From Symbiodinium natans (taxonomy: Eukaryota > Sar > Dinophyceae > Suessiales > Symbiodiniaceae): a DNA stretch of 64,000 nt. This document shows, in pieces, positions 23,043 to 34,592 of this stretch; within the stretch, counting starts at the first letter, position 1; each line of letters begins with the position of its first letter. The stretch is from assembly GCA_905221605.1 (NCBI GenBank), contig CAJNDS010002164.1, positions 310,001 to 374,000 on the forward strand, given 5' to 3'. The notes beneath the pieces are model-generated. The model was not told the origin of the DNA. It worked only from the letters and a program-made list of their open reading frames with translations, and ran no database searches. Made by a program: the position numbers and the translations under genes.

Positions 23043-25143
23043 TCAGAGTTTTGCATGCTGCGGCATGCTGAAAACGATGCGATACCTTGCCGAACCTTTC
23101 CGCAACATCGCGACGCCAGCGTTGATCTCAGCGATGGGCAGAGTTTGAACCATTGGCACCACTCTCTTCTGCGCAGCGAAGTCAAGCATGTCAATCATCT
23201 CTTTACGGCCCCCTGTGTTCGACGTGAGGACTCGCAGCCCCTTGAAGCCCATGGTGAAGGTGTCGAAGGTGATGGGGGCCACCGCGCCCACAAAACAAAT
23301 GGCACCCTGAGGTGCCAGCATGTTTAAGATGCCCTTCCAATCGGCACTGTGGTTCCCACAGACAAGAACAAAGTCCAAGGTTCCCGCATTGGCTGGGTAG
23401 TCCTCAGAAGTCAAACATTGGGCTCTCCCCAACCTAAACAGGAGCCACATGGAGCCACAAGCACACACACACACACAACAAGGATGCCAAGGATCTGAAG
23501 CAAGAAGGAAATTGCTCGCCCCAAGCCGCTTGGCCTCGGCTCAGGGCTGATGGGCCGGCTTTGGGGACTTTCATCGGATCTCTGGCCCTGCTGTGCCTCT
23601 GCTTCCTTGGCGGCACTGGAGGACAGCGCCGTGACGATGCAGCCGCGTTTTGCCGCAAACTGGATTGCAAGGTGCCCGAGTCCACCGATGCCAAGGATAC
23701 CCACCTGTTGACCTGCCCACGATTCTTTCAGCGCCGAGAAAGTCGAAACCCGGACAACACAACGGTTCAGCCCCTTGAAAGATGCCCTCAAGCATGTGTG
23801 CCTCAAGAGCCCGGCTCTAGAACCACAATGGACCCCAAGACTCCCAAGACCCTATAGCCCAACAAGATGCCCCCTGGTCCCGTATCTACCCCGGCTTCGG
23901 CCCAAACTGCCTAAACCCCCAAACACCGGCTCTCCAACCTGGCTCCGCTCCGAGAAGTGCAGTGTACACGGTGTGGCCCGCACAGAGCCTGGGGAAAGGT
24001 GGGGGGTTCTTGAGGTTCAAGATGGTTTAAAGGACGTCCAACTCAAAGCTCCGGTTCTTTTCTGACTAGTTCAAGTTGCACCTTTAACAGTGTCCAAGAA
24101 GCAAGGGTGCGGCGTGAGCCGAGCTGAGGCCATCCGGAATGAGAAAGCAAAAGCGGCTGTCAGCGCGGAAGCGGGTACAAAAGCCACCTGAGACAAGCTC
24201 TTGCAAGGCCGACTCTGCATGCAGAGACACCAAAAAAACAACAAACTAGGCAAAAGACTATGACTACGCAAAAAGCTGGCTGAATGCTATCCCCAGCTGC
24301 CCTGCTCACCATCGCAACAAGTACAGACAACAGCCTCGCAAAACTGCTCGTTCCCTCTAAAGCAATGGCGGCACTGAAGGCAGCTGCCCTTCTGCCATCC
24401 GACCCCAACGCGGGAGCCAATCCGCAAGTTCGTCACCGCACTTCCCTTTGCTGTCACAAGACCGACGATCTCATGACCACAGACTTGAGGATACACAGAG
24501 GAGTCACCCCAGTCACCTGGGATTTTGAAGACAACTTCGGAATCCTAGAGGAGCTGTCTTGGGAATGGAAAGGGCACGCAAGTAAATAAAGCAACATCTG
24601 AGCAGAACAGAACAAACAGGCCCAGCTGCCATCAATGAGGTGCACATCGCTGCCGCAAAGCCCGCAGTGGGTCACTTGGATCTCCACCGTTTCTGGCCGA
24701 AGCAACGGCAGAGGCATCTTCCTCTGCACAAGTTCCTGTCCAGGGCCCGGGCAGACCCACGCGTCGACAGAGTCGACAGAGTCGACGGAGTCGACGGCGT
24801 CGACTCTCTCAGCGCTGGCCCTCGAGGCCTGGAGACTTTGCAACAAGGGCCTTTTCCTTTCCAACCCGGCAAATCCGGGAAGTGTCGCTGACACCGTCGC
24901 ATCCTTCGCATCCGTCCCTGACTTCGTCGACTCCGTTGACACCCTCAAGGCACGGCCCAGGTTCCGCGCCCAAGCTTCGTCCACAGAAAGGTCCGGGAGC
25001 TCGGCGCTTACGTGGGACTCGGCATGAAACTCGGCCTGGAACTCCGCCTCCATTCCAGGAAGTAGAAGCTGCAAGCGCTGCACGCCAGGATCGGAAGCTT
25101 CTGCCACCGCCCTCTTCCACGCATCCAGGGAGCACGGCTTCAT
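23043..25143 (-). CDS. Zinc alcohol dehydrogenase domain, CAD-like, C-terminal
   Basis: Medium-chain dehydrogenase of the cinnamyl-alcohol-dehydrogenase type, NADP(H)-linked by family. After the reductase tail and a VDSVDSVD linker (24803-24771) come ETVEIQVTHCGLCGSDVHLI (about 24710-24640), YPQVCGHEIVG (about 24500-24465) and the structural zinc knot C-x2-C-x2-C-x7-C (CLQCRHCFRGNEQFC, about 24392-24350). Then GILGIGGLGHLAIQFA (about 23700-23650) is the coenzyme-binding loop, and exon about 23420-23043 has LDFVLVCGNHSADW, GAICFVGAVAP, RVLTSNTGGRKEM and the end SARYRIVF. The stop is at 23043. Near 23765-23740 the frame must shift by one base between PLCCPG and FSALKES, so this copy may be damaged unless it is a sequence error. 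The first intron shows a CTGGG direct repeat at its edges. Confidence 0.85.
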
Positions 25144-28100
25144 GGGCAGCTCCTGGTCTCTTCAACTTGGGCTTAGGATATGGCCGAGGCTCTTTCCCTT
25201 GACTCTGAAGAAGCCCTACAGCATCAGCACCCCAAACGTCGCACTGCCACACCCAAGTCTCTGGTTCAAGCCATTCACAAAGCTGGTTCCAAGGAAGCCT
25301 GGCGCCCACCAGCTTTCGCGGAACAGAATCCTTCAAGGGTCGACTCTAAGCACTCTACGAGCATCGGGAAGTGGAAGTTACCCCCGCTCCCCGGATGCAA
25401 CGAAGGTCTTCCACAAAAGGGGCCCGCATGGGATCCCCATGGGCCATCGAACACATGCTCAAAACATCAAAGGTTCGAAGACAAGCCCTGGGTCGGACGC
25501 GAGATCGGCCATGTAGTCGACCAGGCGTTCCTGCTTGTGTTTCTCCGACTTCAGCTTTGATAAGTTCTTTATGGAGCTCAGCACTGAACCCTTTGATCGA
25601 ATACGGCCCAGGCTCAATGCTGAGAATGCTGACGGCCCAGTTTGTGCGAGGACGCTTTCCAAGCAAGACACAGGCACGCAGCAGGATAACGATGAAGTCA
25701 CTCTCCTGGGCGTCTCAACGCCGTGGCCAACAACTTGCACTAAACTGCAACTGATTGTGCCCTTTGCCCGACATCCCTAAACCTTTCACCAGACCTGCAC
25801 CGCAACGCGTGTGTTTTGGAAGACGCCGAGGTGCAGGGACCTTTGCGAAGCGACCGCTGCCCATGCCAATGTCTCCGAGCTGAAACACGGCCGAGGGAAC
25901 ACCTTCCGATTGGGACAAGGAATGCTCCGTGCCATGATGCCCCCCACCTGAATCCACCCCGCACCGATCAAACAAGACCCTGCGCAAAGGGTGCTCCAAC
26001 ACAACCGCTCTGGGCACAAGGTACGACAGCATGCGTAAGCCGCTCTGACCCTTGACTTGCCCCTTTCAACCTCGAAGAATCAAAATAACCCTAATATGTA
26101 CTACAGAGCCGTGAGCCTCGGCTTCGAAGGCATAGCTTCTCAGCCACTTCCTGACACAACTGCATCGGGGAAGGGTTTTAAGGTTCTTGTCTTCGACCCA
26201 TGCCACTCCTTGCTTTGCCGATAGCCGGTAGGTCTCTCTGTGGGCGAGGGCTCCACCGTAGAGGTGAAAAGAAGAGGCGCGCCCGCTTCCTTTGCTGCTG
26301 GGTCGTGGATTTCGGGCCGAAGGCTTGTCGGACTTTTTTGGGATGAGAGGCATGCACGAGGGCTTTGGAGAAGTTCTGGGTTTCATCATGTTTTGTGACT
26401 CGCTCACACAGAAACACACACAAAGACACACACACACACACACACATACACACAGAGACAGACAGAAGGCTAAGCCGCTGTGGCTATGAAAAAGATCTGA
26501 TCTAATCATATGTAAGCATGACAGCATGACCCAAAAAGTGACCCAGTGAGCTTTCACGTTCGTCAAAGCTTCTGCGCAGAAGTTGAGGACGTGGGCTGTG
26601 GCGGTGACGTTCGCCGAGACCAGAGCTTCATAGGGCTTGAGCATGTTGACTTCGGCGGCCACGTGGAATACTACGTCCACCTCAGTCTTCATGGCCTGGA
26701 AAATATGAGGATCGAGCCCGAACCTTTCTTCCGAGACATCTCCTCTGACATACTGTATTTTGCGCATCCAGACAGCATCCGCCATTGCATCCTGTGGAAA
26801 CCAAGTCCGGCAAACATCATCAAGGCGTTGCTCGACAGCCGAGTCGTCCCTGCCACGTACGAGGCAAACGACTGCAGATACCTCGACTGTTGAAATCGTA
26901 CTTCTATCCACCTTCTGCTGACTATGCGTTCACAGCTGCTTCACAGCAGACACAACCCTCCCTCAAACTCAGCCAGGGGCCGCCGGCGAGCAACAGAGCT
27001 TCTTCATGATGTGAACACCGACGAAGCCAGTGCAGCCAGTCAGCAATGCGCATTTCTTCTTCTTGCCCTTGTACTGCTCAAGTACATCCCTGGATGCGTC
27101 TGAAGGGGTGCTTAGTGGAAATTTGGAAGCCTCCGCTTCGCTGTTGAAGGCTGGTTTTGCCTCAAGAGCTTCGCCGAGGCAAACCTTGAAGCAGGCCATG
27201 GCCATGGCTTCCAAGGTGGACGCCGCCATCAGCACATTGACGGGCACCTGGAGGCTTTCCCAAAAATTCGAGAAAAAAGTCCATAAAAGGCCTGCTCAAC
27301 CCCTCGCCCGTCGTCACTGTAGTCTATGCGAAAAGGAAAAAGTCTAGACAAAAAAACTCTCCCGAACTCCCCAACCTCGATCCCGTGCATGCGTTTCAAG
27401 GTTGAGCTCAGCGCGGCAAACTCAAGGCTGGCTCCGTAGTCGAAGAAGTCGTGCTGCTTCTCGAAACTCTGCGTGCCACCGAGGACCACGGACCAAACTT
27501 CAGCCACCTTGACCTCCATGGGGTTGAGATCCGCGGCATGGGCCTCCGACCGCTCCGAGTTTTCCGATACCTGAAGATCCTCCGCAAGGACCGCAAGCCT
27601 TCTTCGATCAATCTTCCTGGACTCTGATCCCGAGAGCATGGCCCATGGCAGTCGGCGGAAGTGTGCGGGCACCGCCCAGCGTGGGAGGCTCTGCTGCAGC
27701 TGTGCACGCATGGCCTTTTCAAGGCCCTTTTCAAGGCCGGGGGAGGATCCCGAATCCACTGCCTCGTAGTAGCAAAGTAAAGACTCTGGCTGCCCAGAGC
27801 TCTTGCTCAGGACTGGTACGACCACTGATGCAGAGACCTGGGGCAGTCTGTTCACTGCCTCTTCCACGAAGCTCAAGCCCACCTTGTAGCCACGCAACTT
27901 CACCGTGTTATCACCGCGGCCGCAGACTTCCAGAACAGGCTGCTGCTTGGTAAGGTGGAGGCGCCCAAGATCACCCGTCTGGTACCAAGACAGCCTCTGG
28001 TGATACTCTTGAAGGTGCGGAAAAGAGGCCTCTAACAGATCCTTCACTGCAGGCAGCTGGTCTGTGCTCAACAGGCGCATTTGCGTGAGCTGCTGGTCAT

Positions 28101-31100
28101 TGAAGTAGCCATCGGAGAGGCCCTCACTGGCAACGTAGAGGCTCCCGACTACTCCAGCCGGCACAGGCTGCAGGCTGCCATCGAGGATGGCGCATGCCGT
28201 GTGAGGAAGCAGACCTCAGGATCTTGAGTCCGAAAAAGACCACCAAGAAGTAGTAGCCCTAAATGGGGGTTTATGAAAATAGGTGACCCAAAATAGACCC
28301 CCCAATTTAGCATTCCACCCCCCCTCCCCTATCCCAAAAAAAAATCTGGAAGAAGAACCCCCACGACCCCTCGAACACAAGGTAAGCCGAATGGCAGCCC
28401 ACTGGAGCTACAGAACAGCACTGCGGCCACCTGTGCACCGAGTCTGGCACCTTCAGCAAAGATGTTCGGAGCTATGAAGAGTCTTAGGGTTTAGGGTTTA
28501 GGGTTTAGGGTTTCAGGTTTCGGGTTTCGGGTTTCGGGTCTCGGGTCTCGGGTTTCGGTTTAGGGTTCACGTTTAGGATTCAGGCACTGCGGGAGTCGGG
28601 GCCGCAGATCCTAACCAAACCGGCTCAACTCAGACCTCACAGATCGGCAAAGCCCAAGCCCTCAACCTGAACCGGTCTCCGCGACCCCCCATTCAGGTAA
28701 CACACCTTGTAGATAGCAAGGTCTCCACCTTCCCAGCTGGAGTACACATTCACCTGGTCGATGTGACAGACAGAGAATGCTCTGAGAGGAGAAATGAAGC
28801 ATCCGCATGAATGGGTTGCAAAGCCTCTGAAGCATTCTGAAGAGACTCGAAGTCGACGCATAAAAACAAAAAACCGAGCAAAAATCACGCGAGACGCCAG
28901 AAAAAATCACACGAGAGAAACACACGGTCTGAGAGACACTCTCTGTCTCCTAGATTCTCCTGAGCCCAGACACCAGGGTAGCTTCTGGAAAGCTGCTCCG
29001 AAATTTCCTCGCCGTCTGGGCCGGCAGAGCTTCACCACAGCTGTACACCACTTTCCTGGGCTGTGGATTCCGGTTTCTATACCCTCATCCCTTTGCCTGC
29101 CAATAAGACCCAGCTTAGCTTCAGAGCGCGGAGCACACGGGCCTGCATCGCCTGCTCCGGTGCGCCGAGGGCATCGAGCAGGGTACGAAGTAGCGATGGC
29201 GTCGCCAGGAACCGCGTGATGTTGCGTTGCTCGATGAAGTCGAGGAAGGCAGATGGATCTGTCACTGCCGAGTCAGGGATGCACGCCACATCCGTGCCCT
29301 GCACAATCCCTCGTAGGACCTCCCATGAAAACATGATGTTCACACCCTCCTTCTCTCCGGCCGAATAAGGGACCAGATGAGCCCTGCTGAGGTGACCAAA
29401 GGTAGCACTACGATGGCTGCTTACGACCATCTTTGGCTTTCCTGAGGTCCCCGAAGTGAAGACCAGATAGGCTGGGCTTTCCAGGTCGATGAAATCCTCC
29501 GTGCGGCTGAATAAGGGGGCTGACAAGCCTTTCCACTCAGCTGCACCAGAATGCTCGTGCCGCTCATGTGTGACGACACGAATACCCTCTGCATTAACTT
29601 TGTGCAGAAGGTCTGCAGCAACCAACAGGACAGGAACTCCAGCCAGAGCTAGACTCTCTGCGACCAGCGCCGGGGGAAAGGACTTGTCCAACACCATCAT
29701 GCAGGCATTCGATTGCCAAATTGCGAGCATGGCTGTTACGAAGGCAATGTCATGATGCAACCTTAGCAGCTTAGGCGACCCCCGATAACTGCAGCACCTC
29801 GATGCACAACATACTCCAAACCACACAAGCTTTCATTTCAAGTCATCAGAACGAATCACCTCCCCACATTGTTGTCGTGTCTGTTTGTCTCGGTGTGTTT
29901 GTTGATCGACGTGCTGATTCTTTTGTTTGTACTTGATTCTTGTTTTCGTTGGACTTTCTTTTTTGTTCGAAACACAACCATTTCTTGCTCTTTCCGTCCG
30001 TGTACGCCCCCCTCAAATTTTATCATTCCTTTCAGATCGGAGATTTCGCAACTATCATACAGGTTTACGTGTGCATATTTGAGTCTACCAGCCTGAGACA
30101 AACATAAGCAACAATCAAACTCACAAGAATAACAAGTCGCCATGCTTGACTATATTTGAAATTGTCAATCAAAAACATATTCATGATTGAATTGAGCGCC
30201 ACCGCAAACACCATACACCCCCCAGTCCTGAAGGGCCTCACCTAAAGAAAATACTTCAGCATGCAGACTGCACTTATTCGCAGCCATTCCTCTTTCTTGC
30301 GGAACCATGCTCTTTTGTGTTCGTGTTGGTGAGTGGCTATAGTCTTTGCCGAACCTTCTGTCTGCGTTCATCTGCCTCTCCCCACAGTGTGCTTAGCGGC
30401 CTTGGCTATCCGTAAGCAGCCGCAAAGTACGCGTGTGCCCCAGTAATTAGCACTCCTGCTTGGCACCCCCCAAACACTTGTGTTTAAGCTCGGGGCATCT
30501 TATCTCTGACGCAATCCCCTCGGTAAGCACACTCTTCTTAATCTTCCACAAACATGTTCGATTGGCCTTCCGAGACGAGGCGAAGCATTCAGCGATTGTC
30601 AAGCGTGCATATCACGTGATGGTGCAGAACGATAACACGAGGGTAGTGACCGTGTTCTGGTGCTGCGAATCCAAGGAGGGTAGTCCACGAGGTTGTATGG
30701 ACCTTAAAAATGCGGGAACCACCCCAACTTGTTGGGGTTGCAGAGGCGAAGCCACATGTCTGCCTCAGATATTGGGTTGAAGCCTTGGAGTTGAAAGCAA
30801 GAGCCCCGGCCCAAAAGGACCCTGCAACTCCCCCCCCCCTCCAGGAGCCCTAGCTTTGGTGCTGATTCCTTGATTTCACCTGTGCTGTGTTGCTGCTTCC
30901 GTTGAGTTGAACTGAATTTGCCATGGACCTGCAGGAGCTACAGGGGGAGGCTGGCAGCCATCCAGCCGACCGGAGAAAACAACACCGAAACTGAGGTTGG
31001 TGATGCACTGCGCCCGAAACGAGGTGCCCACGCCCTCAGCATCAAAATGCATCCCGCGAGCAGTGATTGCCTTGCTTTTGGGGTGGTAGTACGATGTCCC

Positions 31101-31300
31101 ACTACTTGCAACACCTGGCTTGAAGGCTTGGAATAGTGCCCTTGTCAGGCCTAGTACACCTGCAGCAAAGGCGAAACCGACTCTTTACCAAGCGGCAAAG
31201 TGGCCACCGTTGCCTGATGAACATCGCCCAGGCCTCTTGCCAACGCATGGCTTCGAGCCCGCAGCTCCCCAAGCGAGATTTTCTCATGCTTGTCCTTCGG
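23043..31300 (-). CDS. Multidomain NRPS-like enzyme: adenylation, carrier, thioester reductase, alcohol dehydrogenase
   Basis: One minus-strand series of exons encodes, in order, an acid-activating AMP-binding domain (31.3-27.5 kb), a phosphopantetheine carrier domain (about 27.5-27.2 kb), an NAD(P)H thioester reductase domain of the Lys2 / carboxylic-acid-reductase type (27.2-25.0 kb) and a zinc alcohol dehydrogenase domain (24.7-23.04 kb). The C-terminal part of the reductase and the start of the dehydrogenase share one uninterrupted reading frame (25143-24630), which supports true fusion. The inferred reaction is carboxylic acid + ATP to carrier-bound thioester, then aldehyde, then alcohol. 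The substrate cannot be read from the sequence. A type II thioesterase lies directly upstream. No stop is visible in the motif exons apart from one probable 1-nt frameshift in the dehydrogenase (near 23745). Exon edges are approximate and the first exon is not identified. Confidence 0.82.
24771..24803. repeat. GTCGAC-type 9-bp tandem repeat, coding for VDS linker
   Basis: GTCGACAGA / GTCGACGGA units lie inside the coding frame between reductase and dehydrogenase domains and encode VDSVDSVDSVD on the minus strand. It looks like an expandable interdomain linker. Confidence 0.9.
24990..27130 (-). CDS. Thioester reductase (R) domain, extended SDR type
   Basis: NAD(P)H-dependent reductase releasing a carrier-bound acyl thioester as aldehyde. 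CALLTGCTGFVGVHIMKKL (about 27065-27010) is the nucleotide-binding GxxGxxG. The exon about 26890-26540 has VVCLVRGRDD, YVRGDVSEERFGL and VDVVFHVAAEVNMLKPYEAL. LLFTSTVEPSP and GYRQSKEW (about 26280-26190) give the catalytic T and Y-x-x-x-K. VFQLGDIGMGSGRF (about 25885) matches the family R-x-G-x-I-x-G-x-x-x-T-G segment. FIVILLRACVLLGKRP (about 25705-25655), VDYMADLASDPG (about 25515) and ARLPWNQLCEWLEP (about 25310-25265) follow, then LPMKPCSLDAWKRAV (25150-25105), the typical end of the domain. Intron repeats include (CA)n at 26403-26455. Confidence 0.83.
26401..26460. repeat. (CA)n microsatellite
   Basis: ACACAC runs in the intron between two reductase exons. A minus-strand reading through it gives only Cys/Val repeats. 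Confidence 0.95.
27016..27470 (-). CDS. Carrier (thiolation) domain spanning a splice junction
   Basis: Small helical domain that carries the acyl chain on 4'-phosphopantetheine. EVKVAEVWSVVLGG and HDFFDYGASLEFAAL (27470-27410) are followed, after an intron (27381 to about 27245), by VPVNVLMAASTLEAMAMA (27244-27190), which matches the last helix of such domains. The core is GAS-L where the usual core is GG-D/H-S-L, so one residue is missing before the attachment serine. An acidic linker leads to the reductase domain. Confidence 0.75.
27382..31300 (-). CDS. Adenylation domain with carrier start (exons)
   Basis: AMP-binding domain that activates a carboxylic acid. Exon about 31300-31201 has ISLGELRARSHALARGLG, the usual N-terminal segment. 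Exon 29826 to about 29090 has AMLAIWQSNACMMVLD and the A3 phosphate loop VFTSGTSGKPKMV (29465-29425). Exon about 29050-28975 has VVYSCGEALP (A4). Exon 28750-28706 has NVYSSWEGGDLA (A5). Exon about 28215-27382 has YQTGDLGRL (A7), VCGRGDNTVKLRGYKV (A8) and SRKIDRRRL with the A10 lysine, then the carrier helix HDFFDYGASLEFAAL. A8 has Gly where many adenylation domains have Glu after the RGxR/K. Introns hold a TTTAGGG array (28484-28515) and other repeats. The specificity code is not interpretable by eye. Confidence 0.88.
28484..28560. repeat. TTTAGGG array grading into TTTCGGG/TCTCGGG
   Basis: Four to five TTTAGGG units, then variants GTTTCGG and GTCTCGG. It is located in the intron between the A5 and A6 motifs of the adenylation domain. 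Confidence 0.93.
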
Positions 31301-31569
31301 CTTTGCACTTTGGGAGGCGGTTTGACATTCAGGGGGCCCTTTAGTGGATTTGGGAGCGAAGATGGGTTGCCTGTTTCAGGGCGTCAGGGGCTTGCGAATC
31401 TTGTGCGAACCTTTTCAAGAATCAGCTCGAGGCGGTGGACTGTCCTCAATCGTCGAGCTGTTTGGAGGATGCCGGGAAATCAAGGTAGTCAATGCGCAGA
31501 GCTGCGATGGGCTTTCCACGCAACCGAAACGTGAGTGAACGCTTCGAGGAAGAGTGCGGAGAGATCTGC

Positions 31570-34500
31570 GTAGCCTGTCGGCCAAGTACGCCTGAACCTC
31601 CTCCCGGATGCCTCCTTGCCCTTGCCAGTAGAAGTGCCCTCCAGCAAAGGCTTTGACTTCGAAGCTTTGGCAAAAAGATCCCCATTCCTGCAACACAGCG
31701 TGATAAAGTTGGGAGGCTCAGAAAATCAGGGACTCAACAAAGTCCTCCATATCTTCCAAAGAGACGGCTGCATCAGAAAGACCGATCAAAGCAGCAACGG
31801 CAGTGTCACCGAAGTTGAACCTAAGTGCTCTGAAGTGCCGGCCAAACTGAGGATCTGTGTTTAGTTGGGCCAGGGAGCGGTGGCATGTTGCAGCAATAGT
31901 TGTTGTACATCTCCTTGGGTGTCCCAACAACGCCCTCACTAGCTCTGCACAGGGAGCCGCGGATGATCATGGGCTTCAGGAATTCAACTCCCACAAACGG
32001 CGCAAAAAAGTTTTCCCAACCAGCTCGCGTCTCCAGATCTGCTTTCAATGCCGGGAGGAACACCGACAGTGCTTCATCCTCGAACTCTGGGGCCTGAAGG
32101 CTGGCACGGTTCTTCACTCGGATCTTAGACCATAACGAATGAAGATCTGCCTCTTCAAGCGAGTGTGTCCCGATTTCCCCGCGGCCCCAGACTCCAAAAC
32201 GGCTGCCAACCCAACAAGACCGTGTACGTAGTGCAGGGAACACAACAACAAGCGTTCAGAAATCCCAGCATACTGTCACCAACATCGACGCGGAGGAGAC
32301 CCGCAGGCTCACAGTGGGGGACTGCTGATGCTGTGCAACAAGACAGCAGCCCTTGAATTGTCTGGAATCGGGCATTTCAGGTTTACAGGCTTTTGAGGAG
32401 AGCTCCTCAGAAGCGGCCGAGACCTCCTTGGAGAGAATCCCGAGCTTTGAAAGCAGCGGCAGCATCTCGGATGGCTTCATGTCGCTCACGCCCTCGAGCC
32501 CGGAAATCTTCTTCCAGGGCGGCGCCTAGGCTTTGGAGTGCTTAAGAGACTTAAGGCAACCCAACATAGCCCAATGTCTTCTTCCAGTTTACTCATCTCT
32601 CTAAACTAGCCAGCGTTCTGGGTTTAGGGCTGGGCCACAGCCAGATTTGGACTGGATATCGACGATTGGGAAACACTGTTACCGCAATTCCTCGCTCTTG
32701 CCAGCTCTGGGAGATGACGTAGCTTCGTTTCTGCGACCCTGTGAACAAACGGGCCTTCGGGGCGTACAGGCTAACCTGACCTGACTCCTTTTTCGGCATG
32801 AAAGAATACGCCTTCGTGTGCACAGACGCTGCTACACCCGTCAGCTCTACATCTCCGATTCTCATTGACCAAGCTGCCTTGAAACCCCAAGTTAAAGAGC
32901 AAGGATGACTCCAGATTACACGGGCGTTCATTGTGACCATTCCTCAAAAGGAGATGGTAAAGTGCGGCCTGCCCAAAGGAGACCAAGGGGCATGCGAGCT
33001 GGTGAGAAAAAGGATCGGCTGCGGAAGGCCTTGTGCTGCAAGAGACCTAATGACCTCGAAGCCCAGCAGCGCGCCAAGCGAGTGCCCTAAGATTGCCTTG
33101 GCTGGGGGGCTTTCCGCGGCTAAAAGATGAAGCAACGGAAAAAGGAACAGCTTCTCCATGGCTTCTTCTTCCCTTTGTGACTCGTCGTTTGCAGAGCTTG
33201 TTTACTGATGTTTACTGTTCACTGGCATCCTGATCCTATTCTCTGTGCATCGTGCTTTTGCTTCGGTATTGAACTTAAAGCGTTGCCGGCAGACAAGGCT
33301 TCACCACCGGTAGAGCTGCCGAGACGCAAAAGGGACGCCGTCCAGGAAAAATTGTTGCAGTCCAACAACGATTTCGTTGACAGCCGCCCTCCAATCCTCA
33401 ACCGTCCCCGATTCATAAAGATGCGTTTTACGCTCTCTGAAAAAGTTTGCTTGGGTCAACATTGCATGAGGAAAGTAGGGGGGATGGCAGGCAGGAAGGC
33501 AGATGTTCCGCATTCCCCGTTAGCATTACTGACTCAGCTACACGCACGTGGTTGCCAACGACTTTCCGGTCACACCTCCACACTTCATGCGGAAACACAA
33601 GCAATGATGTAGCAGGATGCACAGGAAAAACATACTTGTGCTGAGGCAGGAAATCTGGAGATCTGAAAGCTTCGTTCAGATTTCCAGCAGCACCTTAAAG
33701 CCCCTTGAGTCCCTTTTGGAGTCCCTTGAAGTCTAGAGTCGTTGAAAGGCTTCTCATGGGCCCTGTTCGCACGGCCCGGCAGCCGAACAGACCAAACCTC
33801 CAGGTACTGATCCTCCAGCCCCCATGATCGGAAGGATGATGCATCTCCTCAACTGAACGTGTAAGTCTCGTGCAGATTCATGTTGATTCATGTTGGACAG
33901 GACTCTAGAGACACTGTGTTGGGCCTTGGGTCCTACGGCCATCCTGAGGTGGAGCTGGGCCCAGGATTTTCTTTACGTGTTTCGTACCCTTGAGGATGCT
34001 TTCACTAACTCGAACATGTCATACAACAGCCCAGCTAGCATATTCTGGCATGTGCTACATCTGTCAACAAATCTTAACATATCTTAACATACCTTTACAT
34101 ATCTTAACATATCTAAACATACCTTGGCATATCTTAACGTAACTTAACATATCTTGACATATCTTAACATATCTTAACATATCTTAGCATATCTTAACAT
34201 ATCTTAACATATCTTGACTGGTTGTAACATATCTTAACATAACACTGAACGCACGGATGCGTGTCCTCGGCCCCAGACCGCCAACTCTCAACACAAGAAC
34301 GAATGGCTGCGCATGTGCATGCGCGCACAAGATCCCCCGGTGAGGTGGCATTGAGCGCAGTGGGGTACCCTCGCTGTCATCTGCTATACCCGGGCATGGC
34401 CATAGCCAAGCCCCGGGCAACAGCCCCGTTTGCCAGTGCCTTTAGGATATTATCTGCAAGCCTGAAACATCTTACACACACCACCGAGGCTCCGCCACTG

Positions 34501-34592
34501 TATGGCACGCACAGGAGGCGAAGGTGCGGTGTCTCCTCCAGGAAACGCATGCTCAAATTCAGAGGCATCACTGGCCCATCGTGAATTAACAT
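31570..34592 (-). CDS. Type II thioesterase (alpha/beta hydrolase), multi-exon
   Basis: Stand-alone proofreading thioesterase of the kind that clears wrong acyl groups from carrier domains. Exons in order on the minus strand: LRLLCVPYSGGASV and GLAMAMPG (34540-34395); DWRAAVNEIVVGLQQFFLDG with PFA (about 33400-33325); ILGHSLGALLGFEVIRSLA with nucleophile Ser (about 33095-33030), then LTSSHAPWSP; LPLLSKLGILSKEV (about 32465); LPALKADLET (about 32065-32030); VAALIGLSDAAVSLEDMEDF with catalytic Asp (about 31805-31745); and VKAFAGGHFYW with catalytic His (about 31660-31625), then EEVQAYLADRL. The triad Ser/Asp/His is complete. The last exon ends about 200-300 bp before the first adenylation exon, so the two may be neighbours in one transcript or one fused protein. 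Confidence 0.8.
34060..34245. repeat. 10-bp tandem repeat ACATATCTTA
   Basis: About seventeen imperfect copies of ACATATCTTA (variants ACATACCTTT, ACGTAACTTA). It lies in an apparent intron of the thioesterase gene, between the first and second recognised exons. Confidence 0.93.
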
